Positions 8,884 to 18,535 of a DNA stretch of 64,000 nucleotides are shown here, piece after piece; position 1 is the first letter of the stretch, and the number at the start of each line of letters is the position of its first letter. This DNA is from an uncultured Pseudomonadota bacterium (GTDB lineage Bacteria > Myxococcota_A > UBA796 > SXON01), in contig CAIMSU010000156.1 of NCBI GenBank assembly GCA_903844155.1, positions 59,994 to 123,993 on the forward strand. Direction: 5' to 3'. Below the pieces are notes generated by a model that did no database searches, was not told the origin of the DNA, and saw nothing but the letters and a program-made list of their open reading frames with translations. The position numbers and the translations under genes are program-made.

Positions 8884-11006
8884 GACGCCTCCCCAGCTTG
8901 ACGGGGCTCGGCGCTCTCGTTTGTCGCCTGTTTTGTGTAATGCTGGGCGTACTTCTTGTAATAGCCGTAGGTGCCGGAGCGCGGGTCGACCTTGTTCAGC
9001 ACGAAGCCGATCGGCTCGACACCGGCGCCGTCCATCCTCAGCTTCACGTCGGAGAGCATCCGCCGCGTCGTCTTGCCAGCCTCGACGACCATGACCACGC
9101 CCTTGCTCGCGCGGGAGAGCGCGACCGCGTCCGAGACGGCGAGCATCGGCGGCGCATCGACGATCACCATGTCGAACGTGCGTCCAAGCTCGGCGAACAT
9201 CGTGCGGAGCTTGAGGCTCTCGACGAGCCGGCCGGGGTTCGAGGGGAGCGCGCCGCTGGTGAGCACGCTGAAGTTCGGAACCGACGTGCCCTGAATGGAG
9301 TCCGCGAGCGTTGACGTACCCGCGAGGACTGTGGACACGCCGAACTGGTTGGTGAGGCTCGGGAAGTTCTTGTGCTGCGTCGGGCGCCGCAGGTCGCAGT
9401 CGACGACGATGACGCGCTTGCCGTCGGCGGCGAGGCAGATGGCGAGGTTGGTGCAGAACGTGCTCTTGCCCTCCCCCGGGATGCTGGAGGTGACGGTCAG
9501 CACGTTGATCTGCTGGTCAACCCCGGCGAACGCGATGCCCGAACGCACGGCCCGGTAGGCCTCCGCGAGGGGGTCGGTCGGCGGCACGCTGTCGATGAAC
9601 CGGCCGGTCTTCAGCTTGTACTTGGGAATGAAGCCGAGGACGGGGAGGGACCACGCGATCTTGATGTCCTCCTGGCTGCGGATCGAGTCGTCCACGTACT
9701 CAAGGAGGAACACCAGCGCGGCCCCGGCGCACACGCCCACGAACGCGCCCAGGATCGTGTACACCAGCACCTTCGGCGAGTCCGGCTTGTCCGGCTGCTT
9801 GGCGAGCTCGACCGACTTCATGTCGGAGACCGTGAGCGCCTCGGCGACCGCGATCTGGTACTGCTCTTCCATGAGCGACTCGTACACCGACTGGGTGGCC
9901 GAGACGCGGAGTTGCAGCTTGGCCAGTTGCTGGGCTTTCTTGGGGAGCGCGGCGCCGTTTTCGATGGTCTCGTTCAGGCGGGCTGCGATCTCGTCACGAC
10001 GCTGGCGCTCGCCGGAGAGCTGGACTTGCAGGGTCTCCATCTGCGGGTCGAGGTCGTGGGACTCCTTCTGCGAGACTTCGATCTCGTGCTGGACGGCGGC
10101 GATCTGCTTGTTGTCGGCGATGATGTCCGGGTGGTCTTCGGTCTTGTCGAGCATCGCGGCGTTCTTCGAGAGGCGCAGCTCGGTGAGCTTGTCACGCAGG
10201 GACCTCAGCGTGCTGTTGGAGGCCTCCGACGAGGGGGCGACGAGGTCCGGCGACTCCAGGAGGTTCTGCTGGCCGCGTTCGTGCAACTGCGCGGTGTTGT
10301 CTCGGATCTGCGCGTCGACCGTGTTCAATTCGTTGATGAGCTCGTTGACGCGGCCAACGGCGCCCTTGGTCTCCGAGTCCAGCTCGATGACGTGCTCCTT
10401 GGCCTGGCCCTCCGCGAGGTCCTGCAGCGAGGATGTGTACTGCTCGTCGAGCTGGCCGAGCTGGGCCTTGACGAAGGTGAGCGCCTGCTCCGTGTCGCCC
10501 TTCGCATAGTCGACGGAGAGCTTGAGGAAGACCTCTACGCCCGTGTCCGCGAGCAACGCCGAGAGCTCGGGGGTGTTCGCATCGGCGCTGATGATCAGGA
10601 TGTCGGTCCCCTGCGCCTGGGTGATCGAGAGCATCGGCATGGCCTCGATTGTCCCATCGATGCCGGGTGCGAGGAGCTTCTCGGGCTGCAGCAGCTTCCC
10701 ATAGATGTCTCGGAGCTGCAGGCGCCACACGATCTCGGACAGCACAGGCCGCATCTGGGAGAGCGACATCTTCGTCTCGATGTCGTTGGACGAGCTGTTC
10801 AGCGCCGACGCCATCTCGCCGAGGCCCATGTCGCCAAGGATCGAGAGCGCCGTAGACGAGGACGAGACGCTGATCTTGCTCGCCGAGACGTAGTGCCTGG
10901 GCATCACCATCGCGAGCGTGATCGCGCCTGCCGTGAAGAACACGACCGCCTGGATGAAGATCCATTTCCGGCGGAGGAGCGCGTTCCAGATCTTGAGAAG
11001 TTCCAT
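8880..11006 (-). CDS. wzc: Polysaccharide biosynthesis tyrosine autokinase (Wzc/BY-kinase)
   Basis: Wzz-type N-terminus MELLKIWNALLRRKWIFIQ; Walker A SSIPGEGKSTFCTNLA; C-terminal Tyr cluster YGYYKKYAQHY; ATG at 11006 preferred. Confidence 0.92.
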   Translation of the reverse strand: MELLKIWNALLRRKWIFIQAVVFFTAGAITLAMVMPRHYVSASKISVSSSSTALSILGDMGLGEMASALNSSSNDIETKMSLSQMRPVLSEIVWRLQLRDIYGKLLQPEKLLAPGIDGTIEAMPMLSITQAQGTDILIISADANTPELSALLADTGVEVFLKLSVDYAKGDTEQALTFVKAQLGQLDEQYTSSLQDLAEGQAKEHVIELDSETKGAVGRVNELINELNTVDAQIRDNTAQLHERGQQNLLESPDLVAPSSEASNSTLRSLRDKLTELRLSKNAAMLDKTEDHPDIIADNKQIAAVQHEIEVSQKESHDLDPQMETLQVQLSGERQRRDEIAARLNETIENGAALPKKAQQLAKLQLRVSATQSVYESLMEEQYQIAVAEALTVSDMKSVELAKQPDKPDSPKVLVYTILGAFVGVCAGAALVFLLEYVDDSIRSQEDIKIAWSLPVLGFIPKYKLKTGRFIDSVPPTDPLAEAYRAVRSGIAFAGVDQQINVLTVTSSIPGEGKSTFCTNLAICLAADGKRVIVVDCDLRRPTQHKNFPSLTNQFGVSTVLAGTSTLADSIQGTSVPNFSVLTSGALPSNPGRLVESLKLRTMFAELGRTFDMVIVDAPPMLAVSDAVALSRASKGVVMVVEAGKTTRRMLSDVKLRMDGAGVEPIGFVLNKVDPRSGTYGYYKKYAQHYTKQATNESAEPRQAGEAS

Positions 11007-11144
11007 GAATCTCGCCTCCCTCGCACCGGCAAACCCGTTTCGAGGGCCGCCCGTATAGCCGTGACCCGGGCCCGTTGCCAAGTGGCACGTCAACATCGCG
11101 GCCGTCGTTGACGATGGGGGTGGAACCCGGCTACACCGCGCCCT

Positions 11145-11966
11145 ATGCCAAACCCGTCCCGCGTTCCATCCCCGAGTTCGCCCCGGTCCCTCCTCCGCTC
11201 GGCCGCGCACGCCGGTCAGCGGGGCGTACTCGTCTCCCTGCTGCTCGCGCTCGGAGCGACCAGTGTTGGTGCGGCCGCCACGAAGAGCACGGCCAAGGCC
11301 GACACTGCGTCGGAGCCCAAGAACGTCGCCGACGCCGGTGTGGAGCTACGCCTCCCCCCTGAGGAGCGCTTCACCTTCGGCCCTGGTGACGGGATGAAGG
11401 TCTCCGTCTGGCGCCATGACGACCTGACGATGGAGGTTGTGATCGCTCCGGACGGCACCATCAGCTACCCCCTCGTGGGGCAATTGCATGTCGCGGACAA
11501 GACCCCGACCGAGGTCCGGCAGGTGCTCGCGGACGCCATTGCAAAGTATTACGTCGACCCGCAGGTGAGCGTCAACATCACCAACGTCACCAACCAGAAG
11601 GTGCTGGTGCTGGGTGAGGTGCAGAACCCGGCGGTCATCCAGATCACCAATGAGCTCTCGATCATGGAGGCGCTCGTCCGCACCGGCGGCATCAACCAGG
11701 ACGCGCACACCAGCAACATCCTGCTCATTCGCGGTGGGATGGAGAACCCGAAGCTCTACACCATCAACGTGGACGCCATCTTCAAGAAGGGCGACATGAG
11801 CCAGATGGTGTACCTGCAGCGTGGCGACATCATCGTCGTCCCGCCGAAGACGATCACGAACGTCCAGCGGTTCTTCCAGCGTGTGAGCTCGATCATCGGA
11901 CCCGCGGTGAGCGCCTCCACGATCTACCGCAACGTCGTGTACGGTCAGTCCCAGACCGGCAATTAG
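11145..11966 (+). CDS. wza: Polysaccharide export outer-membrane protein (Wza-like, SLBB)
   Basis: FGPGDGMKVSVWRHDDLTMEVVIAPDGTISYPLVGQLHVADKTPTEVRQVLADAIAKYYVDPQVSV; SLBB-like region. Confidence 0.9.
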   Translation: MPNPSRVPSPSSPRSLLRSAAHAGQRGVLVSLLLALGATSVGAAATKSTAKADTASEPKNVADAGVELRLPPEERFTFGPGDGMKVSVWRHDDLTMEVVIAPDGTISYPLVGQLHVADKTPTEVRQVLADAIAKYYVDPQVSVNITNVTNQKVLVLGEVQNPAVIQITNELSIMEALVRTGGINQDAHTSNILLIRGGMENPKLYTINVDAIFKKGDMSQMVYLQRGDIIVVPPKTITNVQRFFQRVSSIIGPAVSASTIYRNVVYGQSQTGN

Positions 11967-12002
11967 CCCGGCCGCTCGCCGAAAGGCCGGAAGTAGCGTG
12001 CG

Positions 12003-13442
12003 ATGAACCGCGGGATCGCCTTCGCCCTCGCCATCCTCGACGCCGCGTGCGTCATGCTGGGGCTCATGTGCTCCTGGGCGTTCTGGCTCTGGCTCGCGCC
12101 AAACCTCCAGCGCCTGGTGCAGGTCCAGTTCTGGGAGTTGCTCCTGCCGAACCCGTGGATGCCGGCGGGGGCTGTGTTGATCGTCGTCTGGCTCGTCGCA
12201 CTGCGGCAGCTTGGCCTGCACGACCCCGGGCGGATGGGCTCGAGCGTCAACATCGTCTCCGCGATCAGCCGGTCGGCCGTTGCGATGGCGGTGTTCACCA
12301 TCTTCTCCAACTTCCTCTTCGCCGAGCGCGTGTACCCGAAGGGGCTGGTGGTCCCCTTCATCCTGTTTTCCTGGGCGTGGCTCGTTGCCGCGCGCCTTGC
12401 GACCTTTCGGCTGCTTCTACGCCTTGAAACACCGCCGACCGCTGCCCGCGCGCTCATCGTGGGGATCGGCGAGGACGGCGTGGCGATGGCCGAGCACATC
12501 AGTCGCCACGCGCGCCATGTCTGCTCGGTCGCCGGCTTCCTGCGCACCGAGGCGTCGGGCGCCCCGGTCGTGCCCGTCGACCAGATCCTCGGCGGCATCG
12601 ACGACCTCCCCTCGCTCGTCAACGCCCTCGACATTCGCCTGATCATCCTTGCGACCCGGCGGATCGCCCGACACGACGCGCTCAAGCTCGCAGTGCAGGC
12701 CGATCACATGGGGCTGCGGGTGCTCCAGGCTCCGTATTCCTGGGGTGCCGTCAGCCCCCGACTCGGGTTCGCGCGCATCGGCGACCTCGACCTGATCGAC
12801 TTTGTCGGGATCCAGTACCCGACGCTGGGTGAGCAGGTGAAGCGGGCGTTTGACATCGCTGCGGTGCTGCTTGGCGGCGCGGTGATCCTCCTGCCGACGC
12901 TCCTGGTGGCGGCGATCATCCGGTTCCAGGATGGCGGGCCGATCCTCTACGTCGGCAAGCGGGTTGGAAAGGGAGGAAGAACCTTCGGCTTCTACAAGTT
13001 CCGGTCGATGGTCGTGAACGCACACGCGTTGAAGGACGCCCTGCGGGACCAGAACGAGGCGGACGGGCGACTGTTCAAGATCGCGAACGACCCCCGCGTC
13101 ACGCCTTTCGGCCAGTTCATTCGGAAGTATTCGGTGGACGAGCTGCCCCAGCTCCTCAACGTGCTCAAGGGCGAGATGAACCTCGTCGGCCCCCGCGCGC
13201 TGCCCGAGGAGGACCTGCGTGGCATCGAGCACGACGCGGAGATGCGGTACTGGTTTGACCAGCGCTCCAAGGTCACGCCGGGGATCACCGGGCTGTGGCA
13301 GGTGTCGGGCCGGTCGGACCTCGGCTTTGCGGACATGATGCGGCTCGACATCGCGTACATCCAGAACTGGTCCCTGTGGCTCGACCTGCAGATCCTCCTG
13401 AAGACGATCCCGGCGGTGCTGAAGGGTCGGGGCGCCCGATAG
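12003..13442 (+). CDS. Exopolysaccharide biosynthesis polyprenyl glycosylphosphotransferase (WbaP/WcaJ-like)
   Basis: Bacterial sugar transferase domain KRAFDIAAVLLGG...GPILYVGKRVGKGGRTFGFYKFRSMV...VDELPQLLNVLKGEMNLVGPRALP...PGITGLWQVSGRSDLGF. Confidence 0.93.
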   Translation: MNRGIAFALAILDAACVMLGLMCSWAFWLWLAPNLQRLVQVQFWELLLPNPWMPAGAVLIVVWLVALRQLGLHDPGRMGSSVNIVSAISRSAVAMAVFTIFSNFLFAERVYPKGLVVPFILFSWAWLVAARLATFRLLLRLETPPTAARALIVGIGEDGVAMAEHISRHARHVCSVAGFLRTEASGAPVVPVDQILGGIDDLPSLVNALDIRLIILATRRIARHDALKLAVQADHMGLRVLQAPYSWGAVSPRLGFARIGDLDLIDFVGIQYPTLGEQVKRAFDIAAVLLGGAVILLPTLLVAAIIRFQDGGPILYVGKRVGKGGRTFGFYKFRSMVVNAHALKDALRDQNEADGRLFKIANDPRVTPFGQFIRKYSVDELPQLLNVLKGEMNLVGPRALPEEDLRGIEHDAEMRYWFDQRSKVTPGITGLWQVSGRSDLGFADMMRLDIAYIQNWSLWLDLQILLKTIPAVLKGRGAR

Positions 13443-13498
13443 TCTCGCCGAGGCCGGCCCTTGCCACGTCAATACCCCCGTGTTAGCATCGGGCTCGC

Positions 13499-13804
13499 AT
13501 GCCTGTCCTCGCGCGCTTTTTTGTCCTCACCCTCCTCCCGGCGCTGATCGTCGCGGCGCTTGGCTACACGACCGTCTTCGGCGCCACGGGCTGGCTACAT
13601 CGGCAGCGCATCGACGCTGAGCTGATCGCTGCGAACCACCACCGTGAGGAGGTGGACGCGGATGTCGCCCGGCTCCAGCGGGAGACCGACCAGCTCCGCA
13701 ACGATCCGACCACGCTTGAGCGTGCGGCCGCCGAGGATCTGCTGCTGGTGCCGAAGTCGAGCACGGTCTACCGGTTTGACGACGCCGAGTCGACTGCTCG
13801 CTGA
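13499..13804 (+). CDS. Septum-formation initiator FtsB/DivIC-like protein
   Basis: N-terminal TM followed by a short coiled coil and YRFDDAE-like C-terminus. Confidence 0.65.
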   Translation: MPVLARFFVLTLLPALIVAALGYTTVFGATGWLHRQRIDAELIAANHHREEVDADVARLQRETDQLRNDPTTLERAAAEDLLLVPKSSTVYRFDDAESTAR

Positions 13805-13870
13805 CACCACGCGTCCGCGCGTTGCTGACGGGGTAACGGCAGGGCGTTACCGGGATGACTGGAGATTCGG

Positions 13871-14743
13871 ATGCGCGCGAACCTGAAGGTCGGAGTCATT
13901 GGCGGCAGCGGGCTTTACGAGATGGACGGGCTCGAGCGCGTTCGCGAGGAGAAGGTCACGACCCCCTGGGGCGCGCCTTCGGACAACCTCATCATCGGCG
14001 AGTACGGTGGCATCGAGCTTGTCTTCCTGCCGCGTCATGGTCGCGGGCACCGGTTCAACCCCTCCGAGGTGAACTACCGGGCCAACATCTTTGCGATGAA
14101 GCAGGCGGGGGTCGAGTGGATCATCTCCGTGAGCGCCGTGGGGTCTCTGCGCGCGGACATCGCGCCGGGCGACATCGTCGTCATCGACCAGTTCATCGAC
14201 AAGACATTCAAGCGCGAGAACACCTTCTTCGAGAAGGGGCTCGTCGCCCACGTCGCGTTCGGGGACCCGGTGTGTCGGACCCTGCGTGGCTTCCTTCTCC
14301 AGGGGGCGCGGGACGCGGGAGCGCGAGTACACGACGGTGGGACCTACGTTTGTATGGAGGGCCCGGCATTTTCGACGCGCGCGGAGTCCAACCTGCACCG
14401 CTCGTGGGGCGCCAGTGTCATCGGCATGACCAACATGCCGGAGGCAAAGCTGGCGCGTGAGGCGGAGATCTCCTACGCCACCCTCGCGATGTCGACCGAC
14501 TACGACTGCTGGCACTCCGAGCACGACGCGGTCACGGTCGATCAGGTCATCCGGGTGCTGAACCAGAACGCCGCCCTGGCCAAGCAGGTCGTCCGCAACG
14601 TCGTCCCCCAGATCGTTGCCTGGAATCGGCCCGCACCGGAGTCCAGCGCCCTCGCGACCGCCATCCTGACCCCCGCCGCCTCCGTCTCCGCCGAAACGCG
14701 GCGTGCCCTGGCACCGCTCATCGGCAAGTACATGCCCGTCTGA
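13871..14743 (+). CDS. mtnP: S-methyl-5'-thioadenosine phosphorylase family
   Basis: VGVIGGSGLYEMDGLERVREEKVTTPWGAPSDNLIIGEYGGIELVFLPRHGRGHRFNPSEVNYRANIFAMK; GMTNMPEAKLAREAEISYATLAMSTDYDCW. Confidence 0.93.
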   Translation: MRANLKVGVIGGSGLYEMDGLERVREEKVTTPWGAPSDNLIIGEYGGIELVFLPRHGRGHRFNPSEVNYRANIFAMKQAGVEWIISVSAVGSLRADIAPGDIVVIDQFIDKTFKRENTFFEKGLVAHVAFGDPVCRTLRGFLLQGARDAGARVHDGGTYVCMEGPAFSTRAESNLHRSWGASVIGMTNMPEAKLAREAEISYATLAMSTDYDCWHSEHDAVTVDQVIRVLNQNAALAKQVVRNVVPQIVAWNRPAPESSALATAILTPAASVSAETRRALAPLIGKYMPV

Positions 14744-14755
14744 TCCGAGGTTTCC

Positions 14756-15508
14756 ATGTCCGCAAGCCGTGTTCTGTCCTTCTGCCTCGTCGCCGTCCTG
14801 GCGCTTTCCCTTCCGGGATGCGTCTCGAAGCACAACATGGAGCGGGCCGCAGCGCAGGCCGATCTCGGCGCCGCCTACTACAAGGAGGGGAACCCCGAGG
14901 CCGCGGTCGAGGCGCTCCGCCACGCAAAGGAGCTTGATCCGAGAAGCTCGCGGGCGATGAACCTCCTCGCCATCTCGCTGCTCTCCAAGGGCCTGCCGGA
15001 CGAGGCCGAGGTGGAATTCAAGAAAGCGCTGCGAGTGAATCCAAACGAGGCGGAGATCCTTGTCAATTATGGCGCGATGAAGCTGCGTCAGGGCAAGACC
15101 ACCGAGGCGATCGCCATGTTCACGAAGGCGATGAACGATCTTGAGTACCGCAACGTGGCGTTGCTCCTGTCGGACCTGTCGCTCGCGTACACGGCGGACG
15201 GTCAGTACGACAAGGCGGTCTCTGCAGCGCGGGAAGCGACGCGACGCATGCCGACGCTCTGCCAGGGCTGGTTCAACCTCGGCACGGCCGAAGAGAAGGC
15301 GGGTCACGCCGACGATGCCATCGCCGCTTATGCGAGCTTGATCGAGAACTGTCCGACAGAGTCCGACGGTGCCAGGGTCCGCGTCGCGTGCCTGCAAGCG
15401 CAGGGGCCGACGCCGGATGAGGGCCTGGCCGCGCTCCGGGACCTCGTCGTGTCGACCCGGGGTACGCCGCTCGGGGATCAAGCCCGCGCCTGCCTGACCG
15501 GGTCATGA
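14756..15508 (+). CDS. TPR lipoprotein (PilF/PilW-like)
   Basis: Lipobox LPGC; tandem TPRs AAYYKEGNPEAAVEALRHAKELDPRSSRAMNLLAISLLSKGLPDEAEVEFKKAL. Confidence 0.82.
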   Translation: MSASRVLSFCLVAVLALSLPGCVSKHNMERAAAQADLGAAYYKEGNPEAAVEALRHAKELDPRSSRAMNLLAISLLSKGLPDEAEVEFKKALRVNPNEAEILVNYGAMKLRQGKTTEAIAMFTKAMNDLEYRNVALLLSDLSLAYTADGQYDKAVSAAREATRRMPTLCQGWFNLGTAEEKAGHADDAIAAYASLIENCPTESDGARVRVACLQAQGPTPDEGLAALRDLVVSTRGTPLGDQARACLTGS

Positions 15509-16137
15509 CGCCCGGGGAGGAGCTCCGCGCCGCGCGCGAGGCGATGGGCCTGACGATCGAGGAAGTGAGCGCGAGAACCCGCATCCATCAGCGTTACCTC
15601 GAAGCGCTGGAGCGAGACGACACAACCGCGTTCCCGCCTGGACCGTTCCTGGTCGGCTTCTCCAAGAAATACCGCACCCTGGTGGGCCTCGGGGAGCGAA
15701 CCCCGCTCGCCGCTCAAGCTCCCGACGAGCCCACCCACACCGTCACGAGCCCCGCCCGCCCCTCGTCGACGACCCGCCGCCGGGCCACGCGCGCCGCGGT
15801 GATCGGGGGCCTGGCGGTGCTGGCCGTGCTCGTGCTGATCCGGGCGTATCCGGCGAGCAAGCCGGCGGCCGAGCCCGCGCTCGGCGAGCCCATGGACCTC
15901 GCGGTACAGGTGAACGTCACCGAGGCGGTTCGGGCCCGGGTGTACGCCGACGGGGACCTGAAGTTCGCGGACGCCATCAAGCCCGGGCCCGGCATGCAGG
16001 TCGCGGGTCGGGACAAGGTCAGCGTCGAGCTGGAGACGCTCGAGGGCGTGGACCTGCAGTTCCAGGGCAAGCCGCTCAAGCCGCTTGGGCACCAGTCCCG
16101 GCCTCGCCGGCTGGTGTTCATCGACGACGGGCAGTAG
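15505..16137 (+). CDS. RodZ-like helix-turn-helix membrane protein
   Basis: ATGA overlap; GEELRAAREAMGLTIEEVSARTRIHQRYLEALERDDTTAFPPGPFLVGFSKKY; TM; RodZ C-terminal-like domain. Confidence 0.85.
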   Translation: MTPGEELRAAREAMGLTIEEVSARTRIHQRYLEALERDDTTAFPPGPFLVGFSKKYRTLVGLGERTPLAAQAPDEPTHTVTSPARPSSTTRRRATRAAVIGGLAVLAVLVLIRAYPASKPAAEPALGEPMDLAVQVNVTEAVRARVYADGDLKFADAIKPGPGMQVAGRDKVSVELETLEGVDLQFQGKPLKPLGHQSRPRRLVFIDDGQ

Positions 16138-16890
16138 TTGCCGGCGCTGCGGCGCGGGAGGGTGGAGACCCGGACCCTCGACGGCATCGTGGTGGGGCGG
16201 CAGGATCAAGGCGAGGAAGACCGGATCGTGCGCGTGCTGACGGCGGAGGAGGGCCTGGTCTCGGTGTGGGCCAGTCGGGCGCGCCGGGCGAGGAGCCCGT
16301 TCGCGGTGTTGGATCTTGCGGTCCGGGTGCGGCTGACGGTGCGGGGCGCACCGGGCAAAGGGGCGGGGGACCTGCACAACGCGGTGAGCGTGGAGGTTGT
16401 CGAGGCCCGCGTTGGCCTTAGGACCCGGCTGGAGCGCCTGGGCCCCGCCGCCGTCGCCTGCGAGACCGCCGGCGCCCTCGCGACCACCGTCCCAGATCCG
16501 CGGCTGTTCGGCTGTCTGGAGACCGCCCTCATCCTCCTCGACCAGCATGACGACGACCCGGCCCCCGGCTTTCTGGCCGCGCTCCTCACAAAGCTGCTGA
16601 CGTTCGGTGGGGTCGCGCCGGCCCTTGACCGGTGCCCGCACTGCGGCCTGCCGCCGTCGACGCCGATGGCGTGGTCCGAGGTCGGTGGGGGCGCGTTTCA
16701 CGTCCATTGCTTGCCGCCGGACGCCGCTGGGGCCGCGCGCGTCGACCTCGCAGACCTGGCCCAGCTCGCTCGGCTGCGGCGCCTCCCGATGCTGGACGCC
16801 TGGGCCGAGCCAGCCATTGTCGGCCCCATGCTCTCGCTGGTTGAGGCGCATCTGGGGCACGCGCTGCGGGCTCGGGCGTGGCTGGGTTAG
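16138..16890 (+). CDS. recO: DNA repair protein RecO
   Basis: LDGIVVGRQDQGEEDRIVRVLTAEEGLVSVWASRARRARSPFAVLD; zinc motif CPHCG...HC; start may be GTG at about 16162. Confidence 0.85.
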   Translation: MPALRRGRVETRTLDGIVVGRQDQGEEDRIVRVLTAEEGLVSVWASRARRARSPFAVLDLAVRVRLTVRGAPGKGAGDLHNAVSVEVVEARVGLRTRLERLGPAAVACETAGALATTVPDPRLFGCLETALILLDQHDDDPAPGFLAALLTKLLTFGGVAPALDRCPHCGLPPSTPMAWSEVGGGAFHVHCLPPDAAGAARVDLADLAQLARLRRLPMLDAWAEPAIVGPMLSLVEAHLGHALRARAWLG

Positions 16891-16899
16891 CGCTTTGCT

Positions 16900-17640
16900 G
16901 TGGTCCGCCCGTCCCCCTCCCTTGCGCTCGCACTCGCTCTGGCGCCAGCCTGCACCACCCAGTCCGCCGCCGACACCGGCCTCGTCCAGTGGGCGGGGTA
17001 CGTCTACACGGGGCCGCAGGCCGACGTGCTCTATTCGACGACGACCGACGCTGCGGCGACGGTGTCGTTCGTCCCGGACGGCGCGGCCGACGGGGGCGAC
17101 GGCGCGGCCGGTGACAGTGTGACCCTCGATGGTCCCTACGCCGCGTCCGAGCCCGGTCCGGCCGCCCACCCCGGGTACTGGTCGGTCAAGGTGCCGCCGT
17201 CGACGCCCTTCACGATCCGCCTCTCGACCAGCCCCGGGGCCGTCTGGCGCGCGACCAGCCCCACCGTCAACGCGAGCTGGTTCGCGGGTGCCTTGTTCGG
17301 GGCCGACGGCAGCGAGGTCGACGCGCTGCTCACCGCCCTCGGCGCGCCCGCGAGGGGGACCGACTCCATCGTCATCGGCAAGCCCTGGGACACCGGCTGG
17401 GACTGCGCCAACGTGCGCGTCGACGGGGTCGTCCCCGCGTGTTTCCTCGTCGACAGCGCCGGCAGCGTCAGCCCGGTCACGACCGGCGATCTCAGCTACT
17501 TCGTCTCATCGCCCGTCGTCGGGCCGACCACCACCGTCACGAGCGGCCTCGGGGCGACCGAGACCTACGCCCTCGACGCCGGCGACGTGGCGATGGCATA
17601 CTGGTTTACAGGCAACGCAATCGTAACGGTAACCCCATGA
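16900..17640 (+). CDS. Hypothetical lipoprotein
   Basis: Lipobox LAPAC; overlaps the next gene start. Confidence 0.7.
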   Translation: MVRPSPSLALALALAPACTTQSAADTGLVQWAGYVYTGPQADVLYSTTTDAAATVSFVPDGAADGGDGAAGDSVTLDGPYAASEPGPAAHPGYWSVKVPPSTPFTIRLSTSPGAVWRATSPTVNASWFAGALFGADGSEVDALLTALGAPARGTDSIVIGKPWDTGWDCANVRVDGVVPACFLVDSAGSVSPVTTGDLSYFVSSPVVGPTTTVTSGLGATETYALDAGDVAMAYWFTGNAIVTVTP

Positions 17641-18374
17641 CCCTCCTCCTCTCAGCCCTCATCGCCTGCATCCCCGCCGCCTCCACCGTCCAGATGACCG
17701 GCACCGTCTACGACGCGCCGAACGCCAGCGGCAGCGTAGTCGGTGGCGTCGACGTCAAGGCCCTCGACTCCTCCGGCGCCGTGGTTGACGAGCAGACGTC
17801 GGATGACGGAGGGGCCTTCGCGGTCACCATCACTGCCGGCGACGGGTTTTTCATCGAGACGGACGGGCCTGCTGGTCAGGGCTACGTCCCGACCGCGTTC
17901 TCCGGGACCGCCGGATTGGTGGATTTTGATGCCGGGGTCGGCTTTCCGTGGATCGCATCCCCGGACTGGTTTTCGACGCTGCAGTCCCAGTGGGTCGGCT
18001 GCCCGGGGGCGGACACGGCGGGGACGGCGGGGAGTGGCGTCGCCCTCACCGGTGAAATTCGCCTCTACATGAACATTTCGGACATCAACGAGATGCCCAT
18101 CAGCACCGGCGCCACGGTGCGGGTCACGCCTGCGATCGGGAGCGAGGTCGAGGCGTGCTACCACGACGACTCCGGTGTCTACGCGGGCGCCGCGACAGGC
18201 ACGGGCGCCGACGGGCAATTCGCGGTTTTCGGGGCCGCCGCGGGTGGGCTCGCCGTCAGCGTCGAGTACACGGACACCAGCGAGACCCGCCGGGTGGTGA
18301 TCTACCAGTACACGGCCGAGGACGGCGGTTTGGTGCCGATCCTCCCGACGTTTGTCTACGACGGGGGGAGTTGA
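17637..18374 (+). CDS. Hypothetical lipoprotein with carboxypeptidase-regulatory-like repeats
   Basis: ATG at 17637 overlapping the upstream TGA; lipobox LIAC; TGTVYDAPNASGSVVGGVDVKALDSSGAVVDEQTSDDGGAFAVTI. Confidence 0.72.
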   Translation: MTLLLSALIACIPAASTVQMTGTVYDAPNASGSVVGGVDVKALDSSGAVVDEQTSDDGGAFAVTITAGDGFFIETDGPAGQGYVPTAFSGTAGLVDFDAGVGFPWIASPDWFSTLQSQWVGCPGADTAGTAGSGVALTGEIRLYMNISDINEMPISTGATVRVTPAIGSEVEACYHDDSGVYAGAATGTGADGQFAVFGAAAGGLAVSVEYTDTSETRRVVIYQYTAEDGGLVPILPTFVYDGGS

Positions 18375-18435
18375 CGGTCCTCGCGCGCTGGCGCCAGGGT
18401 TCTTCGACCGTCGCCGGCTTTTTCGCCCTTCCGAG

Positions 18436-18464
18436 TTGACCGCTCGTCGATTTTGCACTACGGT
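18436..18464 (+). promoter_or_regulatory. Possible sigma70-type promoter upstream of the small membrane protein
   Basis: TTGACC, 17-bp spacer, TACGGT; weak -10. Confidence 0.25.
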
Positions 18465-18535
18465 CGCGCGTCAGTTTCGACACGCCCTCTCAACGCCCCC
18501 TGCACCGCTCCCAAAGAGCCTCCGGAGAATCCCCC

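Noticed and set aside
11081-11098. Sigma54 promoter (TGGCACG...) upstream of wza
   Set aside because: TGGCACG is present but the -12 TTGC element is not at the right spacing (reads CATCGC).
9372-11111. 579-aa plus-strand ORF antisense to wzc
   Set aside because: Shadow frame; the minus strand encodes an unambiguous BY-kinase.
13847-15481. 544-aa minus-strand ORF
   Set aside because: Antisense to mtnP and the TPR lipoprotein gene; no recognisable motifs.
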